64,000 nt of DNA. Source: Isoetes taiwanensis. Its lineage: Eukaryota; Streptophyta; Lycopodiopsida; Isoetales; Isoetaceae. The translations under genes were made by a program, and so were the position numbers. The stretch is taken from contig JAJEKV010000097.1 in NCBI GenBank assembly GCA_021234155.1, positions 932,001 through 996,000 of the forward strand. Direction: 5' to 3'. The notes beneath the pieces were generated by a model. The model searched no databases, was not told where the DNA came from, and saw nothing but the letters and a program-made list of their open reading frames with translations. Below are positions 1-9,047 of the stretch, piece by piece (within the stretch, counting starts at the first letter, position 1; every line of letters begins with the position of its first letter).

Positions 1-247
1 TTCACACGGGGGGTGACGTAGGACACCGAGAGCTCTTATAATTATGTTTCGCACGTACAAAATTAACATCATATAGTATATTGTCTGAAATCTTATAGTA
101 TTTTGCAAATCTTGTTATACAGCATAACAAACTATGTACATCCATACCCTACAAACGAGGAATTTTGTGTACGGTGTAGATTAAGGAATAAGGGGTGAAT
201 ATGCCTATCCAATAGCTCTCGTTGCCTGGAGTCACCCCCCGTGTGAA
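1..247. mobile_element. Candidate terminal-inverted-repeat element, left end at window edge
   Basis: Bases 1-17 are the exact reverse complement of bases 231-247. The similarity continues inward with gaps to about 40 bp, with a shared GAGAGCT block in both arms. No transposase is present in the 200-bp interior, so this fits a MITE-like non-autonomous DNA transposon. The left flank lies outside the window, so a target-site duplication cannot be tested and the left end may not be the true terminus. Confidence 0.4.
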
Positions 248-900
248 TATGCACCCAAACAAAAGAAAACAAGTAAAAGAAGGCCAAACACTTCACTGCC
301 AAAACAAAAAACATAGTTACCACCCAAAATATAGCAATCTGGCCCGAAATTACGCATCCGTACTGCACATAACCCTAAAAGCTCCATGCGCACCTAGGAG
401 AAAAATAACTACTACAAGATATAAGAAGTGAATCTAGGGGCTCATGCTAAATATAAATGCATCAGATCCACCAAATATAACCATATTCATCTCAAAGAAA
501 ACCTGCAAAAAAGTCCTATTCAAATCCAGTGATGGCAAAATATCTTTGTTCAAACTTGGCCATGGCAACCACCTCAATGTGTTGTGATTGCATCTCTATA
601 TGCTCCACTGCATAAAGCTCTTCATCCATGCTTCCACTTGCAAAGAGTATTTCCCAAACAAAAATGCTTCTCGACCACATAAATCTCAATAATTGCTTAC
701 TGGCATGAGCTTTATATAGATGTCAAAACCATTGCAAATTATCAGCTACTAGAAATGGTTGCTTGGCATATGCTAGAAACTGTAAATGATACTCTGAAGC
801 AGTTTTTATATTAATTCACATTTATAAAATTACACAATGATGAGCGTTCTGCCAAACTTTCCCCTCTTCCTTATCTTTCCATGACAATTAATGTGCAGGT
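248..900. other. Intergenic, nothing recognised
   Basis: AT-rich sequence without a convincing reading frame, RNA gene or repeat between the TIR-like element and the polypyrimidine tract. Confidence 0.5.
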
Positions 901-929
901 TTACCATTACACTTGCATGTCCAAGTTTT

Positions 930-2515
930 TTCCTTCTCCGCTTTCCCTTTTTTGTTTTTCTCTTTCTTTTTTTTCTTTTTCTTTCCCTTTCCCTTTCCCT
1001 TTCCCTTTCTTTCCCTTTCCCTTTTTCCCTTTCCATGATCCCGCTTTCCTTTCTATTTTTCCATTTCTTTTTTCCCTTTTTTCCTGGACTAATGCATGGG
1101 TCGCACTTCTGACCTGGAAGAAGACCTGTGTTAAGGTACACACAAGCAAACCTCGCTTTTTCTTTTTTGTTTTTCTCTTTGCCCTTTTACTTTTTCCATT
1201 CTCCCATTTCTAATTTCCTTTTTACATGTTCCCCTTCCTGTTTTTCCTTTTCTGTTTCTGCCTTCCATTTTTCCTTCCATTTTCTCCTATTTTTATTCCC
1301 TTTTCCTCTTTTCTCTTCCATTTCACTTCTTTTTTTCTCCCTTCCTTTCTTTTCCCTCCCCTTTCTATTTTCTTGTTTTACCTTTCTTTTTCCCTTTTGC
1401 CCTTTCCCGCTCTTCCCGTTCTCCTTTTCCTTTTCCCCCTTTTCCTTTCACGCTTTTCTTTTCCGTTTTCCATTTTCCAATCCCCATAATTCCCTTTTCC
1501 CTTTTTATATTTTCTCCTTCCTTTTTTCCCCTTCCATTTTCGCTATTTTTCTTTTTACCTTTAACCAATTTACTCTTCTCCCATCCCATCCCCTCCCCTT
1601 CACTTGCCCTTCCTTTCCCCCCCTTCCTTTTTCCCATTCTTTTTCTCTTCCCGTTTTTCTAGTGCTATTTTTCCCTTCTCTTTTCCCACCCGTTCACTCT
1701 TCCCATTTTCATTGTACCATTCTTCCTTCCCTTTTCTCTTCCTTTGTTCTTTTCCCTTTCTTTTTCCCAAACCTTCCATTTTTCCCTTTCCTCACCCTTT
1801 TCCTCTTCTTTTTTTTTCCTTCTCTTTTTCCCCTTCCCTCTTCCCCTTTTTTCCGTGCCCTTTTTTTCCATCCCTCTCTCTCTTCCCCCTCCATTTTTCT
1901 TTTCCCCTTCCCTTTCCTTTCTTTTCTTCTCTTCTCCCTCTTTCCGTATCCTCTTTTGCTTCCCTCTTCCTCCTTTCCCAACTCTTTCCCAAACCTTCCC
2001 TTTTTTCCTTTCCTCACCCTTTTCCCCTTCTTTTTTTGCCTTCTCTTTTCCTCCTTCCCTCTTCCTTTTTTTCCCGTGCCCTTTTTTCCATCCCTCTCTC
2101 TCTTCCCCCTCCCTTTTTCTTTTTCCCCTCCTTTTTCTTTCCCCTTCCCCTTTTCTTTTTTTTTTTTTTTTCTCTTCCTCCTCTTTTCGTATCCTTTTTC
2201 GCTTCCCTCTTCCTCCTTTCCCAACTCTTTCCCTCTTCCCCTTTCTCAGTGTCCTTTTCCCTTCCCTCTCCCCGTCCCGTCTTTTTTCTTTCCTTTTCCC
2301 CTTTCCTCTTTCGCATGCCCTTTTCCCTTTCCCTCTCCCCACTCATTTTCTCTTCCCTTTTTTCTCATCCCCTTTTTTCCCTTCCCTTTTTCTCTTCCTT
2401 TTCTTTTCCTTTTCCTGTGCCCTTTTCCCTTTTTTTTCTTTGTTTTTTCTCCGTGTTTTTTGCCCTTCATTTTTTCTCTTTTCTCCTCCCTTTCCCTTTT
2501 TTCTTTCCTCTTAAG
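930..2515. repeat. 1.6-kb polypyrimidine (plus) / polypurine (minus) tract
   Basis: The plus strand is almost entirely C and T, apart from an interruption near 1085-1150. It contains hexanucleotide CCCTTT runs near 980-1025 and long T runs. Long apparent reading frames in every frame (Phe/Pro/Ser/Leu on plus, Lys/Arg/Glu/Gly on minus) are composition artefacts, because purine-only codons cannot form TAA or TAG except at rare interruptions. Long mirror-like homopurine-homopyrimidine DNA can form triplex structures, and this is a likely site of polymerase slippage. Confidence 0.9.
1766..2230 (+). repeat. Tandem ~220-240 bp units inside the pyrimidine tract
   Basis: Landmark strings recur with a constant offset. 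CCCAAACCTTCC occurs at 1766 and 1988 (222 apart). CCATCCCTCTCTCTC occurs at 1868 and 2088 (220 apart). CGTATCC occurs at 1945 and 2188 (243 apart, the extra length being an expanded T run). The tract therefore grew partly by duplicating a higher-order unit, not only by single-base slippage. Confidence 0.75.
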
Positions 2516-2519
2516 AAAT

Positions 2520-3021
2520 CAAAGCATGACCAATTACAGTGGTGGGAATTCGTGCGAGAAGTCTCGACCTTCGGATACGATCAAAGGATAACCATTTAAA
2601 TTAGGGTTTAATTCAGGACATACTTACGTTATAACTTTTATAATATAAGAAAATATTTGCTCCATTATTCAACAAGAAGATAATCTTGAGCAAAAGGCAT
2701 TTACTCTAACGCAACGCCGTAGAAGTACCACCAAAGATAATAGGTCTAAAGATAAAAGAAAACCTTCCAATAAGTAAGAAAAGTAATGGTGAATGCTTGG
2801 TTAACCTGTAAATAGTTAGTGGTAAAAGTGCATGTAATGAATCAATTTCAAAGTCCATGTCTTGCAAAATTACACAAATGGCAAGAAAATAAAGTCAATA
2901 TACGTACTAGCATACACAAATTGAGGTAATGAATGAATTAAGGGCACCAAAATCATCTAAATGCAAGCACCCTAGTTGAGGACCTAAAAATGACATCAGC
3001 CAGAAGAAGCTCAACAATTTT
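2520..3021. other. Intergenic, nothing recognised
   Basis: AT-rich spacer downstream of the PPR gene, with no gene or repeat that I can support. Confidence 0.5.
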
Positions 3022-3210
3022 AAGAACTAATCTCTATCTTTGATAGAGATCCTAAGGATTCACAACTCTCAATTCATAGGAATTAAATTTTAAACTACTT
3101 TCTCAGCATAAATTTTTTTTCAAAGACTAATCTCTACCTCTGATACAGATCCTGAAGATTCACAATTCTCAAGGTTCTTAAAAATTAAATTTTGAACTAC
3201 TTTCTCAAAG
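3022..3210 (-). repeat. 100-bp tandem duplication of the PPR gene 3' end
   Basis: Segment 3122-3210 (last codons and stop of the PPR reading frame) is repeated, with scattered substitutions, at 3022-3109. The period is exactly 100 bp: CTAATCTCTA occurs at 3027 and 3127. The downstream copy would lie in the 3' UTR. Confidence 0.85.
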
Positions 3211-5228
3211 TACAATTCAATTGTTTCACATTCTGCATATTCTGAAGAATTCCTGGCTTTAATAACTGTGTTCGCAACAGCTGTCCTACCAGCTCGTCTA
3301 AGACCCTTGATCATCATTTCATATGTCACTAATGATGGTTCCACACCCTCTTTCTGCATTTCATTATATAAAGCAGTGGCTTTTGCAGGTTGTCCCTCTT
3401 TAAAGTATGCATCAATAAGCACAGTATATGTAAGTGCAGTAGGGTGGCAGTAATACTTCGGCATGTCCCTGAAAATTTCCAATGCCTTTGCAGTTTCTTT
3501 TGCTTGTCCTAAACAGTCAATAAGTGCTGTACACGTTTGGCTATCAGGAATAAATCCACTGGCAATCATGTTCGAATACATCTCCAATGCCTTTTCATGA
3601 GACCCCGTTTTACAAAAATAAACAATAAGATAGGTAAAGGTTCTACCATTTGGCTTTATTTCTGCATCGTGCATCCAATAAATAAGATGCATACACTGTG
3701 CTTTGAGACCGGCTTTAGAAAATGCAAGCAAGAATGCATTAAGAACTATAGCATCATGACATCTACTACCAGCTTTATACACTTGTTCCAGCAATTCTTC
3801 CAATACCTCAACTTTACGATACTTTATAAGAATAGTGGCCATTTTTGCAAAAGTGTAGCTGTTATGCTCAAATCCATCTTGACTTTTTACCCAGTTAAAG
3901 AAACTCCATGCTGGCCTCCAATGTATGAATTTGCTAAGTGTTTTTGAAACCTTAGAACAATCCCATTTGATTTTTGCAGCAAAAAGTACTTCCTCTGTCT
4001 CAGGTCCCCATGTCTGGAGAACTCTAGCCAAGAGAAACATGCTACAAGAATATTCTTCAGATTCATAAGGCCCATTGCCCTCTTTACCTGGATGCTCTAC
4101 TTTTTCCTTCTCATCATCTTTATTATCATTGAAATCATCTAACTGATTTGGTTCTATGATCTTGTCCTTTATCAAACACAGCTCCATATCTTGTAGCAAG
4201 CTGGTAGCTTCTTTAAGCCTTCCTACTTTATTGAGAAAACTTTTTATTTGTTGAAACAATTCTTCCCTGGGCAGAAGTCCAGAATTGCGCATTTTTTGAT
4301 ATACTACATTCATCATTGTTACATCACCAACAGCTGCAAAAGCCAGCAGAAGCGTGCCATAAGTCTTAGGAATAGGAGAGATCTTCAATAGGGGCATTTT
4401 TTCAAGAATCTCAAATGCAAGGTCCATTTTCCAAAGGCTAAGGAGGCAGCTTATAAGAACATCATATGTCCTTGCATTGGGCTTACAATCATCTGCCAAC
4501 ATTTTCCTATAAACTGATGCAACTTCTTTGTACTGTTTTCTGTGTGATATCAGTGCCATAAAGGTTGTGTAAGTTATGACACTGCGCTTACAATTCAAAG
4601 TGTCTAAGCTATCCCAGAGCTCCAGAGCCCTCGGTACTCTGTCAAACTTATCGTACCAATATAAAAGTGTGTCAACTATTATAGTGTGAAGTTCACACCC
4701 AGCTTCCTCCATACAACAAACAACCTTATCAATACCTTCAATATCACCATTTCGGCCACAAAATTCAATCATTGAGTTATATGTATATATATCATGCTTA
4801 AAACCCTCAGTTTCCAACCAATCGAAGAATTTCCACAACATATCTGTCCTACTAAGAGATTTGAGAACATCATTTATGATGAAATTGTCCCAAGGCACAT
4901 TTAACATCGTCAATGCTTTCTCTAGCTTCATATCCCATTCATCCGTACGTAAAAGAAGACGAATTTTGGCTACATAATCCATTTGCACAAGGAAATGTGT
5001 GATTTTGCGGTCACTTACCTTGACATGCTCGCATTTGGGAGCTCCGTGAGAATAGTGACAAAATCCTCTGGCCGGAACAGATTCTATTATTTTGAAGAGT
5101 TCAAAGACACAGCGGTTCCCAGTTTCATCGTGTAGTGAAGCAACAAGGGAAAAGGGAGAGCTACTTCTTAACCTGATAATGCGTCGCCAAAGCAAACACC
5201 GGCCCCGAATCGCCATGGTAAGATGCAT
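3120..5228 (-). CDS. P-class pentatricopeptide repeat protein, organelle-targeted
   Basis: Intronless frame of 702 codons; a second in-frame ATG (5216-5214) four codons in may be the real start. The N-terminus after it is rich in Arg, Ser and Leu with no acidic residue for about 30 residues, which suits a mitochondrial or plastid presequence. Two blocks of degenerate 35-residue helical repeats follow, roughly residues 145-365 and 445-680. They have typical P-type phrases such as YTYNSMIEFCGRNGDIEG, TYTTFMALI and TYTVLIDAYFKEGQPAKA, separated by an acidic low-complexity linker around 370-395. No E, DYW or SMR domain follows, so a role in organelle RNA stabilisation, splicing or translation is likely and C-to-U editing unlikely. 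I cannot name the orthologue. Length and an intact frame argue that it is functional. The stop codon lies inside a 100-bp tandem duplication. Confidence 0.88.
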   Translation of the reverse strand: MHLTMAIRGRCLLWRRIIRLRSSSPFSLVASLHDETGNRCVFELFKIIESVPARGFCHYSHGAPKCEHVKVSDRKITHFLVQMDYVAKIRLLLRTDEWDMKLEKALTMLNVPWDNFIINDVLKSLSRTDMLWKFFDWLETEGFKHDIYTYNSMIEFCGRNGDIEGIDKVVCCMEEAGCELHTIIVDTLLYWYDKFDRVPRALELWDSLDTLNCKRSVITYTTFMALISHRKQYKEVASVYRKMLADDCKPNARTYDVLISCLLSLWKMDLAFEILEKMPLLKISPIPKTYGTLLLAFAAVGDVTMMNVVYQKMRNSGLLPREELFQQIKSFLNKVGRLKEATSLLQDMELCLIKDKIIEPNQLDDFNDNKDDEKEKVEHPGKEGNGPYESEEYSCSMFLLARVLQTWGPETEEVLFAAKIKWDCSKVSKTLSKFIHWRPAWSFFNWVKSQDGFEHNSYTFAKMATILIKYRKVEVLEELLEQVYKAGSRCHDAIVLNAFLLAFSKAGLKAQCMHLIYWMHDAEIKPNGRTFTYLIVYFCKTGSHEKALEMYSNMIASGFIPDSQTCTALIDCLGQAKETAKALEIFRDMPKYYCHPTALTYTVLIDAYFKEGQPAKATALYNEMQKEGVEPSLVTYEMMIKGLRRAGRTAVANTVIKARNSSEYAECETIELYFEKVVQNLIFKNLENCESSGSVSEVEISL

Positions 5229-5990
5229 TGGTTAGGGTTGCCATAGAAACTGCCGTGCCATTTTTCACTCCTCCGTCTGTCGTCGGCTAGCTTCGTAGAG
5301 CTGCAAATGTTCCCCAACCTACATTATTCAAACTACACAGTCTGCATCAAACCCTAATCTGATAGCTGCCAGGCCACATGAAATTCTTCATCACTGCACA
5401 AATCAGCCCATTTATACCTTCGGTTATACCTTTGGTGATGTAGCATTACCCCTTTTTGGGTTGCCCCAAGGACATACACTAGGAATGGTAGTGAGTAAGC
5501 TGGAATATATCTTATCTACGAATATGTAAGTAGTCGGTGGAGATCGCGAGAGAAGCTGGAATATCCACAATACAGAAACAGGGTCGATTTTTTTTGTCTT
5601 CTGGTGCATTTATATGAGGACACGTGGCATTGCCAATAACACGGAATGGAAATTGGGTACCCTGATTCCGAGTGAGCTTCAACCGGTCACTTATTCTTTT
5701 TTTCAGCATGTTTTTTTTTTTTTTTTTTTTTTTTGGCACTTGTAATTTAACTCATTACTTTGTTAAATTCAGGCTCAAAAGCTACTACATAAAAATCCTC
5801 ATTTTTATCAAAAGGTAACAAAATTTCTACTAATTCAATGCCGAAACTGGACAATCCTGCACAAATATAGTTCTGATACCTCTGTTTCTACACCTTCTGC
5901 TCCAATCCGACATGACTTGGGCATTAAGTCCAAAGGCAATGGATTAGGATGAGTTTGACGGCCACCAAAACAAAGCAGCCGCCATAAAAC
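5229..5990. other. Spacer with a long poly(T) run
   Basis: Region upstream of the PPR start. A T homopolymer of about 25 bases at 5710-5734 could be the A-tail of an old minus-strand retroinsertion, but I found no recognisable body or target-site duplication. Nothing else is assignable. Confidence 0.4.
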
Positions 5991-5992
5991 TT

Positions 5993-6003
5993 CACTATAT
6001 ATG
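5993..6003 (+). promoter_or_regulatory. TATA box of the universal-stress-protein exon
   Basis: ACTATATATGC lies about 60 bp before the ATG at 6057, preceded by ordinary AT/GC-mixed sequence. The spacing allows a start site near 6025-6030 and a short leader, as expected for a plant RNA polymerase II core promoter. Confidence 0.5.
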
Positions 6004-6056
6004 CCTCCCTTCACAACCCAAATAAACCAGAATTAGGAAAAACATAGTAGTTGGCT

Positions 6057-6197
6057 ATGGAGAGGGAAGCTCAAGCCCCAGCTCAATCCGACGCTCAAGC
6101 TCAAGTTCAAGGCCATGGCGATGGCGCTGCCGATTCTCGATGCAAAGAAACGGTTATTATGATCGCCATAGATGAAAGCCCAAAAAGCCTCACCTAA
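6057..6197 (+). pseudogene. Orphan first exon of a universal stress protein (USP)
   Basis: A 46-codon frame starts at the ATG at 6057. After an Ala/Gln-rich leader of about 30 residues (MEREAQAPAQSDAQAQ...) it reads ETVIMIAIDESPKSL and then stops at 6195-6197. VxxAIDESxxS is the beta-1 strand and loop that opens plant USP domains (Pfam Usp). The remaining 130-odd residues of the domain are absent: the following bases carry neither the expected ALxWAL helix nor a clear splice donor at the break. Upstream there is a well-placed TATA box, so promoter and first exon survived while the gene body was lost or moved by rearrangement. A distant downstream exon cannot be excluded. Seen: the motif and the break. 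Inferred: loss of the gene. Confidence 0.6.
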
Positions 6198-6199
6198 AG

Positions 6200-6560
6200 T
6201 CTTCTGATCTCACCCCTTCTTCACTGTTAAAACAAAGAGGGTAGTCGTAAGCACAATCATCTGCAACAAAATAACAAGATCAAAACATAAAAAGTCTGCA
6301 TGCACGAAAAAATACCTACATAATAAGGAATAGCAAGTTTTGAAGCATCAAGAAGAACTCGACTAGCAACCATCAAGAAAACTCGTCGAACTGCTACAAC
6401 ATCAATGAAAAATCACCAAAACTGCCAACGCCTTCTCAGACCTGCCAGCGCCTTCATTCTCGTTGAAGCCATCAAGAAAACCTTGCCGAAACTGTCTACG
6501 CCTCGAGGAAGCCATCGCTGGCGACAAAGGAAAGGGGGAGAAAAAACATCTCCCCTGTTT
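6200..6560. other. Low-complexity spacer with short CATCAAGAA-type repeats
   Basis: Several short imperfect repeats of the type GCCATCAAGAAAAC occur at 6345-6490. A 144-codon open frame crosses this region and the foldback element, but it has no recognisable protein character. Confidence 0.35.
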
Positions 6561-6562
6561 CT

Positions 6563-6688
6563 ATATTGTGGGGGAAGGACACTTGGTCCCCCTTTCCTGG
6601 TGGCTGGTGACCCGCTCCCGGCTACTGCCGGTCGCAAGACCCCACCGTCCACTCGAAAAGGGGTCCCAAGTGCCCTTCCCCCATACAT
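6563..6688. mobile_element. 126-bp foldback / MITE-like element
   Basis: Arms 6563-6595 and 6656-6688 are imperfect inverted repeats of about 33 bp, with a core like GGGGGAAGGxCACTTGG in each arm when read inward. They enclose a GC-rich 60-bp loop. Both flanks are AT-rich and non-coding. It can fold into one long hairpin. Size and structure suit a small non-autonomous DNA element. I saw no definite target-site duplication. Confidence 0.55.
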
Positions 6689-6689
6689 A

Positions 6690-7578
6690 ATATTAAGAGA
6701 AAATTCTAAAAATGTCCTTTTTATTCTAAATTGTTATAATGTCCTTGTATTTGTTGAATTTGAATGCTCTGTAATCGATACGGCCCCAAAAACCCCAAAA
6801 ACGTCATCGCAACAGGCATGGATTCGGCTTCACCAATGATGTGATCTTCAACACTAAGGTTTCGGCTTCAATCCAAGATATTTGATGCTTTACTCTGCTG
6901 TTTTAAGGCAACAAAGCTAGAGCTCCATAATTTGTTCAAGTTTCCAAATGCATCTGCCTAAATAAAATAGACATAGACTGATGAAAAATTTTCGAGCGCA
7001 TCATTCCCAAACAAAACATACAGTGATGGAAAATCCCAGACTTGAATCTGGACATGGCCTTTGCTCTGGCATGTACCTCAGTCAAGCACTGCAAGCATGG
7101 ATGTCAAGTGGCAGATTTGAAGTGCACTCAGTCCCTGTATCTCAATCCAATGCAAGCACGGTCTACAGTTACAAAAGAAGCTGCCTGCATTTTGTGGCTT
7201 TAAAAAGGGCAGTATCCTTTAGTTCCATAAGTTCTTCTTCTTTAAACCATAAAGGAGTACTGAACAAACAAGAAAGGGTTGTTGAAGATTGCATCAAGAT
7301 GCTGGGCTTGCATATCAAAGGGTGGGGACTGTAACAACACTTCTGCTGGAAATTAAGCAGCATAACAGAGAAATATCAAGCATACCAGGCATACATTTGC
7401 TGGAAATTAACCAGCATCTTGAATCTATTTCTTGCAGCATAACTGTTCATAAGAGTGAAAGCGGGAATACAAACACGATACCAATTCAATGACATAATTC
7501 AAAGATAACAATTGTAGTTGTGATTGAAGCATCTCATATCAAGAAATGAATATAAATTCAACATTAAGGAATGAATGA

Positions 7579-7580
<2 letters not shown>
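6690..7580. other. Intergenic, nothing recognised
   Basis: Contains an open frame of 117 codons at 6981-7334 (plus) without recognisable motifs or supporting signals. I do not call it a gene. Confidence 0.4.
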
Positions 7581-7581
<1 letters not shown>

Positions 7582-7633
<52 letters not shown>

Positions 7634-7640
7634 TTTTTTT
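7582..7640. repeat. (GT)n microsatellite followed by T run
   Basis: About 24 uninterrupted GT units run from 7582 to 7630, directly followed by ten T. Confidence 0.97.
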
Positions 7641-8040
7641 CCAGTACGCAATTTTTATATTATATAATAATAAAACCTAATGCAAGTAGAGAATTACTAT
7701 AGGAGTAATCTCTACATCTTCATCCTCTACTTACAGAAACTTATTGGTAGCTTTAAAAGCAGATATTCAGACTGCCTTAAGCAACCTAAAACATATGAAG
7801 CGCATAAAATCCTTCCACCAGAAAATATGTGATGATACAAGAACAAGCCATTAGGCTTCCGAGTGATACAATCTGTTCAGATGAATCAATAATTCCAAGT
7901 TTTGAAAATGAGAAGAGAAATCTTATCCTGCTCAAAGCAAGACTCAGCACCATTTCTGTATGAAGTAACAGATAAGAATTTGAAATCAGGCATATCAGTA
8001 CCTGAAAGAAGCTCTCACTCAAATATGAATATTTAAGCAT

Positions 8041-8226
8041 AACCTTACAAGCATATCAGTATTTGTTTAATTAGAGTTTCTTGGCATAGTAGTACCAAGA
8101 ACCGTGTGCTTAAAAAATCCATCATACGAGCACAACCTTACAAGCATATCAGTACATGTATGATTATGAGGTTCTTGGCATAGTAGTACAAGAGAACCGA
8201 GTGCTTAGAAAATCCATCTATCCGTA
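8041..8226. repeat. 93-bp tandem duplication
   Basis: AACCTTACAAGCATATCAGTA starts at 8041 and again at 8134. The rest of the unit (TTGGCATAGTAGTAC, then GTGCTTA-AAAATCCATC) follows in both, with about 15% differences. Confidence 0.85.
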
Positions 8227-8517
8227 CCATACAACCTGCTTGCTCTGCATTTTCAATTCAGGTTTTCCAAAATCTGTACTAATTCATATAATCCCTTATC
8301 CCATAAGTATCTTTCTGATCATCCAAAACATATTGTTCTAGACCTTTCTGCTAAAAAGAAAGGATAGAAGAGAAGAAGAAACCCAGCAAGTAAAGAAGAC
8401 CAATATAGAATAAATGCACTGCCAAAACATGAAACTGCATCATAAACTAGATTTTCACAAATCTGTTCAACCTTATAGGCATCTACAACTTTTCAGTGTG
8501 TCTTTGATCAAAATAAA

Positions 8518-8564
8518 TAAGATAGAATAGAATAGAATAGAATAGAATAGAATAGAATAGAATT
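8518..8564. repeat. (AGAAT)n microsatellite, tail of a LINE 3' end
   Basis: Eight or so AGAAT units abut the conserved LINE 3'-end motif at 8565-8602. Read on the minus strand, the order is LINE 3' end then (TTCTA)n, as expected of an SSR-tailed non-LTR element. Confidence 0.85.
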
Positions 8565-8850
8565 ATTTTTATCGTCCATGGAGACCAATCGGCCTATGGG
8601 ACCCAATACAAAAAGCATCCAATATAAGCATCCAAGAATATCTTATCTCACCTCTTGAAGCAAAGGCATATTGCCTTTGAAAGCAAAAGAACAAGATTAC
8701 CACGTTTGTGGCTTACCGAAAAATCTAGAAAACTGCCCTGATGTTGCTTCAAGATCTGGCTTCTTATAATACTTGATTCTTCTAAAAGCTTTGCCGAATT
8801 CCTTGCTAGCAGCCAATGCAGTTTGTATGCTCCAAGATAGGGCAGCAAAT
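8565..8850 (-). mobile_element. 3' end of an SSR-tailed LINE (fragment)
   Basis: On the minus strand the segment ends in CCCATAGGCCGATTGGTCTC followed by CATGGACGATAAAAATAATTC, which matches the 3' end of the LINE at 48241-48280 almost base for base. The simple-repeat tail follows. Upstream, a short frame at 8648-8848 may be the decayed C-terminus, but I cannot prove that part. Confidence 0.5.
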
Positions 8851-9047
8851 CCGGTGGAGCGGAGGGAAGCAGCCCCTACCGCCCTAGCCGCCTACGCCCG
8901 CGTGAGTGCCAAGAAAGCCATTTTTTTCTCCTTCCCGCCATGAATGAACATGTCAATCTACAATTGCATTCCTACAACTCTTTTGGTTATAGCGTCCGTA
9001 TTGCCAGACCTTGAACATCTATAAGGACGAATCTCCTTGAAGCGATC

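Noticed and set aside
881-2599. Long open frames on both strands (up to 487 codons) rich in Phe/Pro/Ser or Lys/Arg/Glu
   Set aside because: They follow from the polypyrimidine composition, overlap each other in several frames and have no domain character.
6405-6839. 144-codon frame on plus and 91-codon frame on minus
   Set aside because: They span the foldback element and low-complexity DNA, with no protein-like motifs.
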